Source: Alloyangia pacifica (GTDB lineage Bacteria; Pseudomonadota; Alphaproteobacteria; Rhodobacterales; Rhodobacteraceae). From it: a stretch of 64,000 nucleotides of DNA. The notes below the pieces were generated by a model. It worked only from the letters and a program-made list of their open reading frames with translations, searched no databases and was not told where the DNA came from. Below, piece by piece: positions 10,896 through 19,303 of the stretch. A program made the translations under genes and the position numbers. Each line of letters starts with the position of its first letter. Position 1 is the stretch's first letter. The stretch is taken from NCBI RefSeq assembly GCF_900116195.1, contig NZ_FOZW01000001.1, forward strand, positions 434,001 to 498,000, read 5' to 3'.

Positions 10896-11839
10896 TGCTG
10901 CGCTGGCTCATCGCGCTTCTCGTCGTATCGGCTGCCCCCGCAATGGCACAGGATGCGCCGAGCCGGGGGACGATCATCATAGGGTTTCGGCAGGAGGCCC
11001 GGCCCTTCGTCTGGCAGGACAGGGACTCGGGTGCCTACCGGGGGTACCTTGCAGACCTGTGCTACGAGGCGGTGTTGAATGCCAACTACCTGCCGCAGGG
11101 CGTGACGATCACCGCCACGCAGCGGGCCGCCTTTCTGCAGGGCAAGCCCGAAGCCTCCGGTGGCACCACGCCGGAGATCGACCTGCTCTGCGATCCGACC
11201 ACCATCTCGATGCGGCGGCTGAGCGGCTTCCTGCGGCTGAAGGAGCCGCCGGACCGGCGCTTCTCGCCGATCGTCTTCCTGGCCAACGGCACCTTCAGCC
11301 AACGCCCGCGGATCACCAAGGAGAGCCTCGACCGGTCAGATACAGATCTGACGGCTTGGACCTGCATGGGAGAGGGCGACGCAAGCAGCGCAACGCTGCT
11401 GGTCGGCTTCGTGATCGGAACCACGGCGGAGGACGAGATCAACGAGCTGATGCGCAGCCCGGCAAAGGTGCTGGGGTCAGGGGATGAGCCAAGGTGGCAA
11501 CGGATCTGCTCCTACGAGTTCAAGAACCATGCGGAGGGGGTCGGCAGGCTCTGTGCCGGCGAGATAGACCTCTATTTCGGCGACAGCGATATCGTGAACG
11601 CCTATGCCGCGCTCAGCCCGTCATGCAATCCCGTGACCCGCCCGAAGCGCACGAGCTACGAGCCCTACGCCTTTGTCGTCACTGACCGCACGCCCGGGTT
11701 CTACGATCACTTCGTGAAGGGGCTTTACGCCAGCTTCGGCAACGACACCAAGGCGCAGAACCGGGTGCGCACCTATTTCCCCGATCAGGAAATCTCGACC
11801 TATCTGGAAATTCTCTACCGCATCTACCGACTGCCCTGA
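10895..11839 (+). CDS. Periplasmic substrate-binding-domain protein
   Basis: The product has 314 residues. A signal peptide (1-20, ending AMA) is followed by a two-lobed fold like solute-binding family 3: an opening strand IIIGFRQEARPFVW and YRGYLADLCYEAV, a middle lobe with VGFVIGTTAEDEI, and a return segment GEIDLYFGDSDIV. Four or more cysteines, including LCYEA, LLCDPTT and WTCMGEG, suggest disulfides. ATG 10895 overlaps the TGA of the membrane protein by one base; GTG 10892 is also possible. There is no ABC permease or ATPase nearby, so it more likely senses a ligand for the membrane protein than feeds an ABC importer. That role is inference. Confidence 0.72.
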   Translation: MLRWLIALLVVSAAPAMAQDAPSRGTIIIGFRQEARPFVWQDRDSGAYRGYLADLCYEAVLNANYLPQGVTITATQRAAFLQGKPEASGGTTPEIDLLCDPTTISMRRLSGFLRLKEPPDRRFSPIVFLANGTFSQRPRITKESLDRSDTDLTAWTCMGEGDASSATLLVGFVIGTTAEDEINELMRSPAKVLGSGDEPRWQRICSYEFKNHAEGVGRLCAGEIDLYFGDSDIVNAYAALSPSCNPVTRPKRTSYEPYAFVVTDRTPGFYDHFVKGLYASFGNDTKAQNRVRTYFPDQEISTYLEILYRIYRLP

Positions 11840-11896
11840 GACGCAGGGACACGCCGGGGCCGGGAGCTGGAGAAGGGGTAGGGCCGCAAAAAGAAG

Positions 11897-11925
11897 TTGC
11901 CGCGCACACTTTCGTGGCGCGGCAA
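11897..11925 (-). terminator. Rho-independent terminator of purB
   Basis: TTGCCGCGC and GCGCGGCAA form a nine-base stem with a partly paired loop. The minus strand continues with CTTCTTTTTGC. It lies 37 bases beyond the purB stop and also sits between the convergent module end and purB. Confidence 0.8.
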
Positions 11926-11961
11926 GCGTCCTTCGGATCACGCCCTCTCGGGCAGGGGCGT

Positions 11962-13269
11962 TCAGCTCTCGCCGAAGACCCGGCGGAAGATCGTGTCCAC
12001 GTGCTTGGTGTGGTAGCCCATGTCGAACTTCTCGTTGATCTGCTCGACGCCGAGCGCCTTGACCACCTCTTCGTCGGCCAACAGCAGCTCGCGGAAGTCG
12101 AGACGCTCTTCCCAGACCTTCAGCGCGTTGCGCTGGACCATGGCATAGGCGTCCTCGCGGCTCACGCCGGCCTGGGTCAGTGCCAGCAGAACGCGCTGCG
12201 ACATCACGAGGCCCGGGAACTTGTTCATGTTGTCGAGCATGTTCTGCGGGTAGATGATCATCTTGTCGACGACGCCCGCGAGGCGGTTGAGCGCGAAGTC
12301 GAGGGTGATGGTCGCGTCCGGCCCGATGCCACGCTCGACCGAGCTGTGCGAGATGTCGCGCTCGTGCCAGAGCGCCACGTTTTCCATCGCCGGGATCACC
12401 GTCATCCGCACGAGGCGGGCGAGGCCGGTGAGGTTTTCGGTCAGCACCGGGTTCTTCTTGTGCGGCATGGCCGACGAACCCTTCTGGCCCATCGAGAAGA
12501 ATTCCGCGCCTTCCAGCACCTCGGTGCGCTGCATGTGGCGGATCTCGATGGCGACGTTCTCGATCGAGCTGGCGATGACGCCGAGCGTGGCGAAGAACAT
12601 CGCGTGGCGATCGCGCGGGATGACCTGCGTGCTGATCGGCTCGGGGCGCAGGCCCAGCTGCTCGCAGACATGCTCTTCAACCGCCGGGTCGATGTTGGCG
12701 AAGGTGCCGACGGCGCCCGAGATCGCGCCGGTGGCAATCTCCCACTTGGCCTTCTCGAGGCGGTTCTTGTTGCGATCCATCTCGGCGTAGAAGCGCGCGA
12801 AGGTCAGGCCCATGGTGGTGGGCTCGGCATGAACGCCGTGCGAGCGGCCGACGCGGACGGTCATCTTGTGCTCGAAGGCGCGCTTCTTCAGCGCGGCGAG
12901 CACCTTGTCCATGCCCTCGAGCAGGATGTCGGCGGCGCGCACCAGCTGCACGTTGAGGCAGGTGTCGAGCACGTCCGAGGAGGTCATGCCCTGGTGCACG
13001 AAGCGGGCTTCGTCGGAGCCCACGTGTTCGGCGAGGTGGGTCAGGAAGGCGATGACGTCATGCTTGGTGACAGCCTCGATTTCGTCGATGCGGGCAACAT
13101 CGAATTCCACGTCCTTGGCCTTCCAGACGGCCTCGGCGTTTTCCTTGGGGATCACACCCAGTTCGGCCATGGCGTCGCAGGCATGCGCCTCGATCTCGTA
13201 CCAGATGCGGAACTTGGTGGCAGGTTCCCAGATGGCGGTCATCTCGGGGCGGGCGTAGCGGGGGATCAT
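11962..13269 (-). CDS. purB: Adenylosuccinate lyase
   Basis: PurB splits succinylaminoimidazole carboxamide ribotide and adenylosuccinate, releasing fumarate, in purine synthesis. The product has 435 residues with the fumarase/aspartase fold. The superfamily signature SSAMPHKKNP is near residue 265, carrying the catalytic serine loop. The N-terminus MIPRYARPEMTAIW is typical of the short bacterial type. It is a single-gene unit with a clear terminator. The start at 13269 is preceded by GGAAGG at a slightly long distance. Confidence 0.96.
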   Translation of the reverse strand: MIPRYARPEMTAIWEPATKFRIWYEIEAHACDAMAELGVIPKENAEAVWKAKDVEFDVARIDEIEAVTKHDVIAFLTHLAEHVGSDEARFVHQGMTSSDVLDTCLNVQLVRAADILLEGMDKVLAALKKRAFEHKMTVRVGRSHGVHAEPTTMGLTFARFYAEMDRNKNRLEKAKWEIATGAISGAVGTFANIDPAVEEHVCEQLGLRPEPISTQVIPRDRHAMFFATLGVIASSIENVAIEIRHMQRTEVLEGAEFFSMGQKGSSAMPHKKNPVLTENLTGLARLVRMTVIPAMENVALWHERDISHSSVERGIGPDATITLDFALNRLAGVVDKMIIYPQNMLDNMNKFPGLVMSQRVLLALTQAGVSREDAYAMVQRNALKVWEERLDFRELLLADEEVVKALGVEQINEKFDMGYHTKHVDTIFRRVFGES

Positions 13270-13458
13270 CGGCTAACCTTCCGTCTCTTCCATGGGCAGA
13301 CGCGGGCGTCATAGGGCGGAAGTTGCGCCGCGGCAAGGGCGCTGACGGGACAGGCGTGCGCATAGGGGGCGCTGCCCCCTCTTCGCCTGCGGCGAATTCA
13401 CCCCCGGCGTATTTGGAAAGAGAAGAAGACGCGGCGCGCGGAGGTGGCGTCGATGGGG

Positions 13459-13692
13459 TCAATCGCGGGCGTCGAGCCGGGCGCGCAGGTGTTCGAGCAC
13501 ATGCACGCGGATCGCCGAGGCGAGGCCTGCTTCGACACCGCGGCGGGCGTCGATCTCGGTGGCCAGCGCGTTGAGCGTCTTGCCCTCGGCATCGGCGATA
13601 CGGCGGAACTCCTCCCAGAAGGGGGCCTCCAGCGACACCGAAGTCCGGTGGCCGCGGATGGTCAGGGAGTGCTTGACCGGGCGGCCCGTCAT
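13459..13692 (-). CDS. Ribbon-helix-helix domain protein
   Basis: The product has 77 residues. HSLTIRGHRTSVSLEAPFW contains the basic beta-strand of a ribbon-helix-helix fold, followed by two helices (FWEEFRRIADAEG and TLNALATEIDARR). This matches the RHH_4 family of small DNA-binding proteins common in alphaproteobacteria. It probably binds DNA as a dimer; the targets are unknown. Its start overlaps the stop of the DUF4169 gene by four bases, so the two are translated together. Confidence 0.85.
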   Translation of the reverse strand: MTGRPVKHSLTIRGHRTSVSLEAPFWEEFRRIADAEGKTLNALATEIDARRGVEAGLASAIRVHVLEHLRARLDARD

Positions 13693-13889
13693 GCGCCGGG
13701 CTTCGGATCGGTCGGCGTGTCCAGCTTGTGCCCCTCGAGATCGCGGGCGCTCTTGGCTGCCGCGTTCGTCTCGCGCTGCCTTTCGGCCTTGCTGCGACCA
13801 TGACGCGCGGCGTTCTCGTCGGCCTGCGCGCGTTTCTCGGCACGGGCACGATCCTTGCGGAAGCGGTTGAGGTTTATGACGTTGCTCAT
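13689..13889 (-). CDS. DUF4169 family protein
   Basis: The product is a 66-residue, strongly charged and mostly helical protein. The opening SNVINLNRFRKDRARAEKRAQA is the hallmark of DUF4169, a small alphaproteobacterial family without known function. The Arg/Lys/Glu-rich helix suggests a coiled coil or nucleic-acid contact. ATG 13889 was chosen because family members begin MSNVINLN. An upstream in-frame start at 13925 would add an unrelated stretch. It is the first gene of a two-gene unit with the ribbon-helix-helix gene. Confidence 0.8.
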   Translation of the reverse strand: MSNVINLNRFRKDRARAEKRAQADENAARHGRSKAERQRETNAAAKSARDLEGHKLDTPTDPKPGA

Positions 13890-14105
13890 GCTTGCGGAGA
13901 ATAGCGTGGTGGGGGGCGTCGGCAATGGGTCGGCGGTGGAAATTGGCGGGCCGGAACGGCGGATCGGCGGCGCGGCGCTTTGGCGTGGATGCCGGGCCGG
14001 ACCTTGGGGGACTTCGGGTGCGATGGGGATTTATCGCGGGCCTGGCACGGCATTCACCCCGGTTACACGGGGGGCCTCGGAATTCCCGTCGCGGGGAGTA
14101 AAAAA

Positions 14106-14130
14106 AAACGGGGCCGCGCGGGCCCCGTTT
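14106..14130 (-). terminator. Rho-independent terminator of fumC
   Basis: AAACGGGGCC and GGCCCCGTTT form a ten-base perfect stem with a five-base loop. On the minus strand an unbroken run of about eight T residues follows. It lies 21 bases after the fumC stop. Confidence 0.92.
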
Positions 14131-14150
14131 CCTGCTCGATGCGAGAGGGC

Positions 14151-15545
14151 TCAGCCTTTCGGGCCGATCATGTCCTCGGGGCGCACGATGCGGTCGAAGG
14201 TCTCCGCGTCGACGAAGCCGAGCGCGATCGCCTCTTCCTTCAGCGTGGTGCCGTTCTTGTGCGCGGTCTTGGCGACCTTGGTGGCGTTGTCGTAGCCGAT
14301 GGTCGGCGCGAGTGCCGTCACCAGCATCAGCGATTCCTTCATCAGCTTGTCGATGCGCGCCACGTTCGCCTGGGTGCCGACCACCATGTTGTCGGTGAAG
14401 GCCGAGGCGCTGTCGCCGAGCAGCTGCATCGATTGCAGCACGTTGTAGCTCATCATCGGGTTGTAGACGTTGAGCTCGAAGTGGCCCTGGCTGCCTGCCA
14501 TGCCGACGGCGGCGTCATTGCCCATGACGTGGGCGCAAACCATGGTCAGCGCCTCGGCCTGGGTCGGGTTGACCTTGCCGGGCATGATCGACGAGCCGGG
14601 CTCGTTCTCCGGCAGGATCAGCTCGCCGAGGCCCGAGCGCGGGCCGGAGCCCAAGAGGCGCATATCATTGGCGATCTTGAACAGCGAGGCTGCCACGGTC
14701 TTCAGCGCGCCGGAGAACATCACCATCGCGTCATGCGCGGCGAGCGCCTCGAACTTGTTGGGGGCGGTGACGAAGGGCAGGTCGGTGATTTCCGCCATGT
14801 TCTTCGCGACCATCTCGGCCCAGCCCTTCTGGGTGTTGAGACCGGTGCCGACGGCGGTGCCGCCCTGCGCCAGCTCGTAGATGTCACCGAGGCAGGCTTC
14901 GACCCGCTCGATGCCCTTTTTCACCTGATGCGCGTAGCCGCCGAATTCCTGGCCCAGCGTCAGCGGGGTGGCGTCCTGCGTGTGGGTGCGGCCGATCTTG
15001 ATGATGTCCTTGAACTCTTCGGACTTCGCCTCGAGCGCCGCCTGCAGCTTGCGCAGGCCCGGCAGCAGCACGTCGCGCGCCTGCATGGCGATGCCCACGT
15101 GCATGGCGGTCGGGAAGGTGTCGTTGGACGACTGGCCCATGTTGCAGTGGTCGTTCGGGTGCACGGGCTTCTTCGAGCCCATCTCGCCGCCCAGCATCTC
15201 GATGGCGCGGTTCGAGATCACCTCGTTGGCGTTCATGTTCGACTGGGTGCCCGAGCCGGTCTGCCAGACCACCAGCGGGAAGTTGTCGTCGAACTTGCCC
15301 TCGATGACTTCGCCGGCGGCGGCGATGATCGCGTCGGCGACCTCGGCCTCCATCGTGCCCAGTTCCTTGTTGGCCATGGCGCAGGCCTTTTTCACCACGC
15401 CGAGCGCGCGGATGATCGGAACCGGCTGCTTCTCCCAGCCGATGGGGAAGTTCATGATCGAGCGCTGGGTCTGGGCGCCCCAGTACTTGTCAGCGGGAAC
15501 CTCGAGCGGGCCGAAGCTGTCGGTCTCGGTGCGGGTGTTGGCCAT
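14151..15545 (-). CDS. fumC: Fumarate hydratase, class II
   Basis: FumC hydrates fumarate to L-malate in the TCA cycle and needs no iron-sulfur cluster. The product has 464 residues. The superfamily signature is visible as [11 protein letters not shown] near residue 317. The N-terminal [12 protein letters not shown] and WGAQTQRS segments are typical. ATG 15545 follows AGGAGG at seven bases; an in-frame TTG 15 bases upstream is unlikely. It is a monocistronic gene with a strong terminator. Confidence 0.97.
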   Translation of the reverse strand: MANTRTETDSFGPLEVPADKYWGAQTQRSIMNFPIGWEKQPVPIIRALGVVKKACAMANKELGTMEAEVADAIIAAAGEVIEGKFDDNFPLVVWQTGSGTQSNMNANEVISNRAIEMLGGEMGSKKPVHPNDHCNMGQSSNDTFPTAMHVGIAMQARDVLLPGLRKLQAALEAKSEEFKDIIKIGRTHTQDATPLTLGQEFGGYAHQVKKGIERVEACLGDIYELAQGGTAVGTGLNTQKGWAEMVAKNMAEITDLPFVTAPNKFEALAAHDAMVMFSGALKTVAASLFKIANDMRLLGSGPRSGLGELILPENEPGSSIMPGKVNPTQAEALTMVCAHVMGNDAAVGMAGSQGHFELNVYNPMMSYNVLQSMQLLGDSASAFTDNMVVGTQANVARIDKLMKESLMLVTALAPTIGYDNATKVAKTAHKNGTTLKEEAIALGFVDAETFDRIVRPEDMIGPKG

Positions 15546-15748
15546 CTGTGCCTCCTGCAAAGCATACCATTGTGTGCCGTTTAGCCCCGTCGCGGTCCGG
15601 GGGCAACGGGCAAGCGGCGGGCGGTGCGGGTGTTAGCGCCGCGAAATCGCGGGTTTCCGGTCGCGCGGGGCCGAATGTGCAAACGCGCCGGGGCCTGCGG
15701 GCACCGGCGCGTCGGAATTGGTCAGGCGGGGCTGCGTGCCCCGGCGCA

Positions 15749-16222
15749 TCACTTGCGGAAGGAATCGAGCCGTACGACTTCGGCGTCGTGTTTGACGGGC
15801 TCGCGCGGACCTTCGTCCGGGCCACCCTCGGGCGGCGTGGGCTCGTCGTCGTCCTCGTCATCCTCTTCCTCGTGGGTCTCGAAGCGCAGGCCGAATTCCA
15901 CCGAAGGATCGACGAAGGTCTTGATCGCGTCGTAGGGGATGTAGAGACGTTCGGGCGCATCGCCGAAGTTCAGCGTTACGGCAAACCCGTCCTCGGTCAC
16001 CTCGAGGTCTTCGTACCAATGCTGCATGACCACGGTCATCTCGCCCGGGTAGCGGTCCGACAGCCAATCGGCCAATTCCACGTCGGGATGCTGCGTGTCG
16101 AAGGTGATGAAGAAATGATGATCGCCCGGCAGGCCGGTCTGCTGGACCCCCATGAGAACGTCATTGATCAGCCCGCGCATGGCGCGATGCATGAGATTGC
16201 CATAGTCGATGCCGCCGGACAT
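15749..16222 (-). CDS. sspB: SspB family ClpXP adaptor (alphaproteobacterial type)
   Basis: SspB tethers ssrA-tagged proteins to the ClpXP protease. The product has 157 residues. The folded domain (about 5-115) includes HHFFITFDTQHP and MTVVMQHWYEDLEVTEDGF, both conserved in the alphaproteobacterial SspB. A flexible acidic linker (EEEDDEDDDEP) leads to a C-terminal ClpX-binding tail ending EVVRLDSFRK. The gene lies 2.2 kb from the ssrA gene that makes the tag its product recognises. It is transcribed alone. Confidence 0.93.
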   Translation of the reverse strand: MSGGIDYGNLMHRAMRGLINDVLMGVQQTGLPGDHHFFITFDTQHPDVELADWLSDRYPGEMTVVMQHWYEDLEVTEDGFAVTLNFGDAPERLYIPYDAIKTFVDPSVEFGLRFETHEEEDDEDDDEPTPPEGGPDEGPREPVKHDAEVVRLDSFRK

Positions 16223-16330
16223 TGGCTGCTCCTCGTCGCTTTAGTTTCACCATATTCGATTTGGCGGCGAGGAAAAGGGGACATGGCGGGAAAAATCCCG
16301 CGGTGCGCAGGTTTCCTTGAAAGTCTTTAA

Positions 16331-17617
16331 TTAATAGAGGCTTACTGCGTATGATGTGGCTGCCGTCAGGGCAAGCGTCAGCGGCACCGATCGGCGCAAC
16401 GGGCCGAGCAGAACCGCCGCGAGAAGCGTCAGTGCAAGCGCGAGGGGCCGCAGGCTGGTCGGCACGGGCAGTTCCGGCGCCAGCGGGCCGAGCGCCGGTT
16501 GCCACGTTTCGCCGAAGAGCACGTGCAGCGCGAACCACAGCGCAAGATTCGCGATCACCCCAAGGACCGCGGCGGTGATCGCCTCGAGCGCCGCCTGCAG
16601 CCGCGGCCGGGCCAGCAGCCGCTCGAGGTGCGGGGCAAAGGCAAAGATCCACAGGAAGCAGGGGATGAAGGTCACCCAAAGGACCATGGCCCCGGCGGCC
16701 ACTGCCATCGGCCAGCCGCCGGCGGCGAAGCCGGTGATCATGCCGACGAACTGGGTGACCAGGATCAGCGGGCCGGGGGTGGTTTCGGCCAGTCCCAGCG
16801 CGTCGGCCATTTGCGCGGGCTCGAGCCAACCGCGCGCGCTCACCGCCTCCTGCGCGAGCCAGGCAAGCACCGCGTAGGCCCCGCCAAAAGAGAAGATCGC
16901 CAGCTTCGAGAAGAGCATGCCGATATCGTAGAGAAGTGTATGCCCGGCCAGCCCGGCCACCACCATCGGGGCGAACCAGAGGGTCACCCAGAGCGGCCAG
17001 ACCCAGAGGCGTTCTGTCGCTGGCGCGGGGAGCGGCGCGACTTCTGGGGCCGGGGTGGCGGGGCGGCTGAGCCAGCCAAGCAGGGCCGCGCAGGCGATCA
17101 CCAGCGGAAACGGCAGGTGCAGCACATAGAGCGCCGCAAAGGCGGTCAGCGCGATGATGAGCGCGCCGGGGCGGGTCAGGACCTTGCGGCCGAGCTTGAG
17201 CAGGGCCTGGGCCACCAGCGCAATCACAGTTGCCTTGACGCCGAGCATCAGTCCCGCGACCTCGGGGCGTGCGCCGTAGCTGGAATAGGCAAGCGCCAGC
17301 ACCGCGATGACCAGCGCGCCCGGCAGGACGAAGAGCCCGCCGGCGATCAACCCGCCGGGCATGCCGCGCAGTCGCCAGCCGACCCAGGTGGCCAGTTGCA
17401 TCGCCTCCGGGCCGGGCAGCAGCATGCAGAACGAGAGCGCCTGCAAATACTGCCGCTCGGTCAGCCAGCCGCGCTCCTCGACGATCTCGCGGTGCAGCAG
17501 GGCGATCTGCGCCGCCGGACCGCCGAAGCTCAGTAGCCCGATGCGCAGGAAGGTCAGGAAGAGTTGGGAAAATGACGCCATGGCGGGCATTTGCGCCGGG
17601 TCCCGTGACGATTTCAT
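16331..17617 (-). CDS. chrA: Chromate efflux transporter ChrA
   Basis: The product has about 428 residues and roughly ten membrane helices in two homologous CHR halves. The first half has FLRIGLLSFGGPAAQIALLH and MLLPGPEAMQLATW. The second has FSFGGAYAVLAWLAQEAV and GLAETTPGPLILVTQFVG. These are diagnostic of the ChrA (CHR) superfamily, which exports chromate. ATG 17617 was chosen; it has no clear ribosome site, and an in-frame TTG 15 bases upstream would overlap the DUF1194 gene. The genes are adjacent on the same strand and may be cotranscribed. Confidence 0.92.
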   Translation of the reverse strand: MKSSRDPAQMPAMASFSQLFLTFLRIGLLSFGGPAAQIALLHREIVEERGWLTERQYLQALSFCMLLPGPEAMQLATWVGWRLRGMPGGLIAGGLFVLPGALVIAVLALAYSSYGARPEVAGLMLGVKATVIALVAQALLKLGRKVLTRPGALIIALTAFAALYVLHLPFPLVIACAALLGWLSRPATPAPEVAPLPAPATERLWVWPLWVTLWFAPMVVAGLAGHTLLYDIGMLFSKLAIFSFGGAYAVLAWLAQEAVSARGWLEPAQMADALGLAETTPGPLILVTQFVGMITGFAAGGWPMAVAAGAMVLWVTFIPCFLWIFAFAPHLERLLARPRLQAALEAITAAVLGVIANLALWFALHVLFGETWQPALGPLAPELPVPTSLRPLALALTLLAAVLLGPLRRSVPLTLALTAATSYAVSLY

Positions 17618-17624
17618 GACGCGT

Positions 17625-18290
17625 TCAGCCAAGCACGCGCGCGATCTCGCGCAGGATCTTGCGGCGCAGCGTTTCGGCGAAATCGCGGTGGCTGCGGGCG
17701 GTCATCACGAAGCCGTCGCGGGTGATCAGCACCTGTCGGTAATAGTTGCTGACCGGTAGACCGTGGCCCGGTCCCTCGATCGCCAGCCCGTTGACGGTCA
17801 CGCCCGCGCGCTCGGCCCGAACCCGCGCCGCCGAGGCGGAGGGGCCGGAATTCGGCGTGCCGTCGCCCGACACGTCCACGACGCGGCGCTTGCAGGGGGG
17901 CGCCTTCTCCATGGCATTGAGGGCGGCCTGCAGTGCCGCGCCCGGCGCGGTATCCGACAGGACGAAGGCACGCTCCATTTGCGCGGCGGCCTCGGCAAAG
18001 GCGGTGAGGTCCGCCGGTTCGGAAATCTGCCTCCAGTCCAGGGTCACCGCCTGATGCGGCGGGCCGGACCATTGCAGCACGGCCAGCGCCACGCGGTCCT
18101 CGACCATGATCTCGGCGATCTCGGGGTCACGCAACGCCAACGCCAGCCCTTCGGCCTGAATGGCGTATTCCGCTGGGTCGATGGAGTTCGACACGTCCAT
18201 GGCAAACAGCAGTGCGGTCTCGCAGGCGTGGAGTCTCGGCGCACAAAGCGCTGCAAGCAGGGCGAAACTGGCAAAGCGAACCGGAGCCAT
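17625..18290 (-). CDS. DUF1194 domain-containing protein (von Willebrand A-like)
   Basis: The product has 221 residues with an N-terminal signal sequence (to about residue 22). The DUF1194 domain follows. A metal-ion-dependent adhesion site motif is visible as FAMDVSNSID (D-x-S-x-S), with VVDVSGDGTPNSG as the second conserved stretch. It is probably a periplasmic or secreted vWA-fold protein that binds a partner through a divalent metal. The partner is unknown. ATG 18290 preserves the signal sequence; a TTG at 18326 is in frame. It lies seven bases upstream of chrA, with no evident functional link to chromate. Confidence 0.85.
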   Translation of the reverse strand: MAPVRFASFALLAALCAPRLHACETALLFAMDVSNSIDPAEYAIQAEGLALALRDPEIAEIMVEDRVALAVLQWSGPPHQAVTLDWRQISEPADLTAFAEAAAQMERAFVLSDTAPGAALQAALNAMEKAPPCKRRVVDVSGDGTPNSGPSASAARVRAERAGVTVNGLAIEGPGHGLPVSNYYRQVLITRDGFVMTARSHRDFAETLRRKILREIARVLG

Positions 18291-18378
18291 GCCGGCAATG
18301 CTGACAGGCGTCTGACGCTTGGTCAATCTTGCTGCGGGGCGGGCAGACGGTCGATGGCCGAATGTCGCGGAAGGGGGA

Positions 18379-18690
18379 AGTGCAGGTTTCTGTTGCCAGG
18401 TACCTGCGAACCCCGCCTCAAGCTGCTAGGCCAGAGGGCTTAGATTTCGGTTTTTCGGACTGCTTACGCAGCCAGAGCAACCGGAGCACGATTGTTGTTG
18501 GCAACTATGCTTTATGAACCGATAACGGTGGTATCTCACCGGGACAAAGCTACATCTTTACGCGTTCGTCGATCCTATTTCGGCCCCATGAACCCCCAAC
18601 AAGGGTTTATTGGTGGAGCCGCCGGGTACCGCCCCCGGGTCCGATCCGTTTATTACATGCGCGTTTATGCCCATAGTCCCTTGCGGAACA
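18379..18690 (-). ncRNA. ssrA: Two-piece transfer-messenger RNA (tmRNA), permuted alphaproteobacterial type
   Basis: tmRNA rescues stalled ribosomes. Order on the minus strand is acceptor piece, spacer, coding piece, as in circularly permuted alphaproteobacterial ssrA. The acceptor piece ends CGGCTCCACCA with its CCA at 18613-18611 and a T-arm just before it. The coding piece starts at 18587 with GGGGCCG, which pairs perfectly (one G-U) with CGGCTCC to rebuild the acceptor stem. The spacer is 18588-18610. The tag frame is 18502-18464 and encodes ANNNRAPVALAA then TAA. The last hairpin (GCAGGT and ACCTGC) ends near 18381. The outer ends are estimates; the 5' end follows from the promoter. Confidence 0.93.
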
Positions 18691-18695
18691 CCTCT

Positions 18696-18724
18696 CATAT
18701 AGGACGGGGAAACGCCGCTTTCAA
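18696..18724 (-). promoter_or_regulatory. Promoter of ssrA
   Basis: On the minus strand TTGAAA (18724-18719) and TATATG (18701-18696) are separated by 17 bases. Transcription would start near 18690, just before the acceptor piece of tmRNA. Both boxes match sigma-70 consensus well. Confidence 0.75.
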
Positions 18725-18756
18725 TGGCTGATCTGCAGCAGCGGCGAGGCGGGGGC

Positions 18757-19176
18757 TCAGGCCGTTACGGCGAAGAGATCGGACAGGCGGGTTTCTTTCT
18801 GACCGAGCGCGGCGAGCGCCTGCGCTTCGTCGCGGAAGACCTTGATGTCGAGCGGCAGTCGCGCGGAGAGCACCTGCTGCGCCATGCGCGCGACCCCGAA
18901 GCCGAGGTCGGAGGGTGCATAATACGCGACCCGGATGGTGCGGCATGTGAAGGCAGCGGTCTCCTCGAGTTGCCCGCTCAGGTGCTGCAGCTCGGAAAAG
19001 TCGCCGTCGTAGGATGTAAGGCGGGAGTTGTCGACAAGCAGACCGTAATCAGCGCTCCAGTTGGGATCTGCGGCGAGCTTGCCGAGTGTCTCGAGGCATT
19101 GCGCGATGCGCGTGTCCTGGGAAAAGTTCAGATATACCAGGCCGCGCTCGGCGAAGATCCTGAATTCCCCCGACAT
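18757..19176 (-). CDS. STAS/SpoIIAA-like domain protein, copy A
   Basis: The product has 139 residues. The ATG at 19176 follows GGGAGGA. The pattern FRIFAERGLVYLNFSQ, then helix, then LLVDNSRLTSYDGDFSEL, then helix, then IRVAYYAPSD resembles the beta-alpha alternation of STAS/SpoIIAA-like proteins (SpoIIAA-like family in alphaproteobacteria). That fold assignment is inferred. A paralogue (19304-19723) lies directly upstream with the same core segments. There is no membrane segment or signal peptide, so it is cytoplasmic. The function is unknown. It lies just upstream of ssrA on the same strand. Confidence 0.75.
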   Translation of the reverse strand: MSGEFRIFAERGLVYLNFSQDTRIAQCLETLGKLAADPNWSADYGLLVDNSRLTSYDGDFSELQHLSGQLEETAAFTCRTIRVAYYAPSDLGFGVARMAQQVLSARLPLDIKVFRDEAQALAALGQKETRLSDLFAVTA

Positions 19177-19303
19177 ATAAAATCCTCCCAACGGCAGCAC
19201 CCAATCTGCGCCACCTACCGATTTGCTATCTCCTGATGCAGCTGTCAAACGATATGTCGCATTGGCGACATTTTCGGGACGGCGTGACTTTGGGGAAAGC
19301 AAA

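Noticed and set aside
18611-18690. T-arm and CCA end as a separate tRNA gene
   Set aside because: There is no anticodon arm. The acceptor stem pairs with 18587-18581, which makes it the acceptor piece of tmRNA.
18492-18731. 79-codon plus-strand frame over the tmRNA gene
   Set aside because: It is antisense to a structured RNA gene and lacks a ribosome site.
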